In this document: piece after piece, positions 60,286 through 64,000 of the stretch
Position numbering within the stretch: the stretch's first letter is position 1
How the letters are laid out: every line of letters begins with the position of its first letter
NCBI RefSeq assembly: GCF_022605725.1
Contig: NC_065556.1
Span: forward strand, 29,929,140-29,993,139
Direction: 5' to 3'
Length of the DNA: 64,000 nt
From: Anthonomus grandis grandis
Lineage: Eukaryota > Arthropoda > Insecta > Coleoptera > Curculionidae
Program-made: the position numbers and the translations under genes
Notes under the pieces: model-generated
Database searches by the model: none
What the model was told of the DNA's origin: nothing
What the model saw: only the letters and a program-made list of their open reading frames with translations

Positions 60286-61253
60286 TTATACATAAAAATT
60301 AAAATCTGTATTTTTTGTATGTGTTTTTATCCATCGGTCAAACTGGTCAAGCAGCTCGGGCCCCATAGCGGCCTTATATCCTCCTATTGATCCTGACCTC
60401 ATAAACTCACCCTCATAATTAATTAGTTTATATTTCTTATACATTTCCCTCACTAATTCATAGTTCACCGCCGGGTTGTTTTTCATGCTTTCAAAGCTTA
60501 AATGCTTCTTTAGCATTTGGATTTGTTCCTCGTCTAAATCTTTCTCTAAAAATTTCGCTGTTTTACGTATAACCGAGGGTAAGTCCGTCTTCATTTCCTC
60601 GTAAGTCAAGAATAATACGTTGCTGTCATTTCGATGGTTCCAGTAGTGCAGTACGTTGTTCCAATAGGGGGCAAATGATACTAAATATAAAAATATATAT
60701 GAATTAATGATGGAATATAATGGGGTGAACATAATTTACATTTTCCTGCTAAAAATAACTTGCAAAAATCGTTGAAGTTGCCTGTGTAACCTTCCATAAG
60801 TTTTGAGTGGTGGTAGTAGGAGTAGCATGTGTCCTTTGGGTCTCTGCACGTATAAATAATCTGAAATAGGTATAGGTATAAATTTACTGAATTCATTAGG
60901 AAAATATGTATGAATTATACCTTAGGTGTTTTATCTCCACTTTGAATTTCCTTTGGTAATAAATTCCATGGTAAATGGGTCTTTATGCAAACGGGGCTGC
61001 TTTGATTCTTCACAAACTGCAAAGAGTCCTTTAGGAATATCGGGGGTTCGAATCCAGGAATTTCCTTCATGAGGTCCCGGAAGTCAAATAAGGATGACAC
61101 CCTAAAATGAGTGGGAAATAAAAAAGTGGAAACTAAATTCAGTTAATTTAACTTACTCCAAAAATGGCGATCGTATGCCCAAATTGACTTCGGCACCTTT
61201 GAAATCCAGGTTGTTCATAATCATCCAGACCATCTCTTGGGCCCATGTCGTAC
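60286..61253 (-). CDS. cytosolic sulfotransferase, 5' exon(s) not found
   Basis: Transfers sulfate from PAPS to small hydroxylated substrates. Exons are 61157-61253, 60921-61101, 60740-60860 and 60286-60680, with matching phases and 264 codons plus stop. The first starts with GTTWAQEMVWMIMNN, the second half of the PAPS-binding P-loop; the TYPKSG half must lie in an upstream exon not seen. KTHLPWNLLP holds the catalytic His. IYTCRDPKDTCYSYYHHSKL is the 3'-phosphate-binding motif with its R and S. RSGSIGGYKAAMGPELLDQF fits the C-terminal PAPS motif of insect members. A LINE lies directly upstream in the intron, so the missing exon is beyond it or beyond the window. Confidence 0.92.
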
Positions 61254-61261
61254 CTGGTGAA

Positions 61262-62300
61262 AGGATGGATATTTATTTATTTATTTACGGAATCCATTTA
61301 CAAAAGTGTTACATAGCATACCCATACAAAAATGTATATTCAGATACAAAACTATCTATAAATCAATGAAAGGTGTAGATGAGTTAATTAATTAAAGCCC
61401 CTATGAAATAATATTCTTTAACTGCCCCTTAAAAGATGTATTCCTAGAGATGTTCTTCGTGACTCTAATGTGGGTAAGTTCAGGTTATCCCTGATCCACT
61501 GATAGTAATACTCCTGTCTAAAAGCAGCCACCCTTAAAAATTTATTTTGAGTTTTTTCAATCTGCTTAATGTAGCAGTTATATGACGGGAACCACACAAT
61601 TGAGCCATTCTCCAAGATGGGCCTAACAAGAGAGCAATAAAGTAATCTAAAAGTAAACAAAGACAAATCAGTTGTAGACCATTGGATAAAACCCAGCATT
61701 TTCATTGCCCTACCAGTCACCTGATTGATGTGACTTTTAAAAGACAACCGCGAGTCAATAAATATTCCTAAGTCAAAAACCTCTGTTTTGACCCCAATTG
61801 CTACATTATTTATTTTATAAAGAAAAACAATAGGGTTTCTTTGCTTAGAAAAAGTAATCTTATGGCACTTATTGATATTAACGGACATTCTATTCAAGTG
61901 GCACCAATCAAAGAACAAATTAAGGTCTTTTTGCAGGAGCACAGCATCGGAAAAGGATGTGATAGGCCTAAATAGCTTCACATCATCAGCAAACATTAGC
62001 ACACGACAATTTTTAAGTTTCCAAACTAAATCAATCAAAAAGAGGCAAAACAAAACAGGGCCCGAGTGAGAGCCCTGTGGCACCCCAGATGGCACCAAAA
62101 TTTTAAGAGGAACATGTACCTCCAAGATTAACAATTTGGGTTTTACCTCTGATGAATCCCGAGATCCACTGAAGAAGAGGCCCCACAATACCTAAAGCGC
62201 TAAGCTTCTGCAAGAGTACCCCATGGTTAACCCTATCAAAAGCTTTGGAAAAATCTGTATATATTAAGTCAACCTGAAGTCCCAGCGGTAGAGATGCTTG
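61262..62300 (-). mobile_element. 5'-truncated LINE in sulfotransferase intron
   Basis: Minus strand. It begins at about 62300 inside the RT (GLQVDLIYTDFSKAFDRVNH) and crosses one frame change near 62160 into 61418-62188, with SGVPQGSHSGPVLFCLFLID, VLMFADDVKLFRP, EVFDLGIFIDSRLSFKSHIN and the C-terminal region. The 3' end is an (AAAT)n tail at about 61265-61285, 10 bp from the sulfotransferase exon acceptor. Closely similar in motif style to the element at 35124-37812. Confidence 0.88.
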
Positions 62301-62309
62301 GAGAAGGGA

Positions 62310-63030
62310 TTACAAATTATATTTAAATATAATTTGGACTTTTTCCGTTTTACTAGTTTTGGAGTTATTTTCCCATTTATCCCATTATGTATTTTTCGAA
62401 TCAAAGTAAGTTTGAAAGTCAAATATAGGTGTCTTTTGAGTAAATTGATTTTTTTTATAAATCAAGTTATTCACATTGACGCGGTACTCATTTTCAGCTA
62501 ATTTTGTCTAACCTATTTAATGGTTGAACCAGATTTAGGTACCATACATGAATCTTCGACACTCGAAAAATTCCTTCATTTTATGTCAGTCGTAGTGTAT
62601 ATTTTGGAAAAATTGATGGTTGTCTTAAAGGAATTTTTCCAGGGCCTATAATCAGACTCGTATTAATCTATTTTTTCAATTGGACTTCTTATATATTTTA
62701 ATATCTTTAGGAGGCCTGGAGTTTCTATTATTCTAAGAATGGTTAAGAAGAAAATTTCGAAAGTTTCGGAGAAATGGTTAATTTATTCAAGGATATTCAA
62801 AACATCTATATTTTTCTATGGTCTATTTTCAGTTCCCTATTATTTAGTTTTTTATAGGTACATAGGACACCTTGATATATTTTTACATTTTTAAGAGACC
62901 TGGAGTGTGACTATATTTTAAGAATAATTTAGACATTTTTGAGATATTTTTAAAACATTGGAAAAAATGGGCGATTTTCTTAACGCACTATGCTACATCA
63001 GTGCGACCTTAGTATGAATAATATGAAAGT
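62310..63030. other. AT-rich spacer with diverged repeat
   Basis: AGGCCTGGAGTTTCTATTAT near 62711 and AGACCTGGAGTGTGACTATA near 62897 head two related stretches of about 185 bp (each then has TAAGAATG/AATT..). No gene is recognised. Confidence 0.4.
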
Positions 63031-63039
63031 AATGATTTT

Positions 63040-64000
63040 TTTGGCTTTGTTATATCGAAGACATAGAAGGCAGAAACAAATTAAATATATCCCACCTGGG
63101 TCCAATACGGATTCTTATGAGGGACATTGTCAGTCAGTTGATATTCTCAGGCAACAATTTTCTGTCTCTGACTTTATTATTTTTGGTGATTTTAATGTTC
63201 CGGATGCTCTTTGGGAAAATGATGAGTTTGGAACTATTGTTAGATGCCCACCTAACTCATGTGGATTAATACTTGAGGAGTTTTATTTTTACCTTAACTT
63301 TTTTCAAAGGAATTTTGTGCCAAATGATAGAAATGCCTTTCTTGATCTCACTTTTACAAATAGGAATGATCTAGTGGTGAGTAAAGCTGTTGACTGTGTT
63401 TTTAGTAAGTCTGTCTATCATAAGCCTTATTATTTTGAATTAACTTTTAGCAATGGTAAAGAGGAAACTTTAAATTTTGTACAGTACTTCTATGACTTTA
63501 GAAATGCAAATTATTTGTGTGTTAATAGTTATTTGTGTGGAGTTGATTGGGACCATGTTCTGAAAGTAATTAATATTGATGATGCGGTTTCAGAGTTCTA
63601 TCATAGATTGAATATGGCTATAGCCTTGTTTGTGCCTCTTAAGAGATTCAAAACCTCGTCTTCTCCCAGTTGGTTTTCAGGGGAGTTAAAGTACTTGATC
63701 CAGCAAAAAAAAATTTCACATACAGAATATGAGTCTAGTCATACTGTTGCAGACTACGAAGTCTTTTTAGATCTTAGAGCTAGGTGCAAAACTCTAACGG
63801 AGACTTGTTACCAGAACTTTATTTTAAATTTGGACCAGTTACTTTATACAAACCCCAAAAGTTTTTGGTATAAGTTTAATAACAGGAGAGCAACGAATAA
63901 GCTTCCTGATTTGATGACCTATAATGATGGGGAGTTTGCAGGTTATGAACAAATTGCAGAGGGGTTTGCCAGGTTTTTTTCGACTGTCTATAATAGAGAT
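63040..64000 (+). mobile_element. LINE running off the right edge
   Basis: An open frame of about 940 bases without a stop up to the window end. It has YIPPGSNTDSYEGHCQSVDI, FIIFGDFNVPDALW (endonuclease GDFN), FLDLTFTNRNDLVV, SSPSWFSGELKYLIQQKK and RARCKTLTETCYQNFI, then PKSFWYKFNNRR before the RT. The endonuclease N-terminus is missing (5'-truncated near 63040). The unbroken frame suggests a younger copy than the others. Confidence 0.85.

Noticed and set aside
61040..61060. GGGGGTTCGAATCCAGG, which looks like a tRNA T-arm
   Set aside because: It is inside a sulfotransferase coding exon (encodes PGFEPP on the minus strand) and no acceptor or anticodon arms can be drawn around it.

Overview
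The window looks like chromosomal DNA of an insect: it is strongly AT-rich, its spliced genes have GT-AG introns and insect-like proteins, and it holds many arthropod-type mobile elements. A beetle is plausible, but the order cannot be proven from the window. There are no prokaryotic operons, CRISPR arrays or rRNA genes, and I found no credible tRNA.

Four host genes can be supported by joining exons by eye. (1) An Mrj/DNAJB6-type J-domain co-chaperone on the minus strand (514-7911, running off the left edge), with an alternative terminal exon at 1080-1201. (2) A complete 519-residue PPIL2/cyclophilin-60 gene on the plus strand (34246-39253, seven exons): a U-box plus cyclophilin protein of the spliceosome/ubiquitin pathway. 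(3) A complete Rabex-5 (RABGEF1) gene on the minus strand (43327-56829, eight coding exons, about 704 residues): an A20-type zinc finger plus VPS9 Rab5 exchange factor. (4) The 3' four exons of a cytosolic sulfotransferase on the minus strand (60286-61253). A 57-codon reading frame (56960-57133) lies just upstream of Rabex-5 on the same strand and is unrecognised.

Layout: 1-7911 Mrj, with a plus-strand LINE in its large intron; 7912-34200 gene-poor DNA with a 172-bp satellite, a 120-bp tandem array, a long foldback element, a hAT relic, TA-flanked MITEs and several LINE relics; 34246-39253 PPIL2, whose first intron carries an antisense LINE; 39297-43160 a nest of transposons (a LINE split by LTR-retrotransposon sequence, a second LINE fragment, a mariner-like element); 43327-56829 Rabex-5, whose two big introns carry mariner-like copies, TIR elements and LINEs; 57160-60285 intergenic DNA; 60286-64000 sulfotransferase, an antisense LINE and a plus-strand LINE running off the right edge.

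Most open frames outside the four genes are retrotransposon or transposase remains with frameshifts or stops. The most unusual items are the Mrj alternative terminal exon, two hammerhead-ribozyme-like motifs, the 150-bp-arm foldback, the satellite with an internal dyad, and a short TGCCTGGA-type motif scattered in both orientations over tens of kilobases. Splice sites, reading frames and repeats were all read by eye, with no alignment tool.
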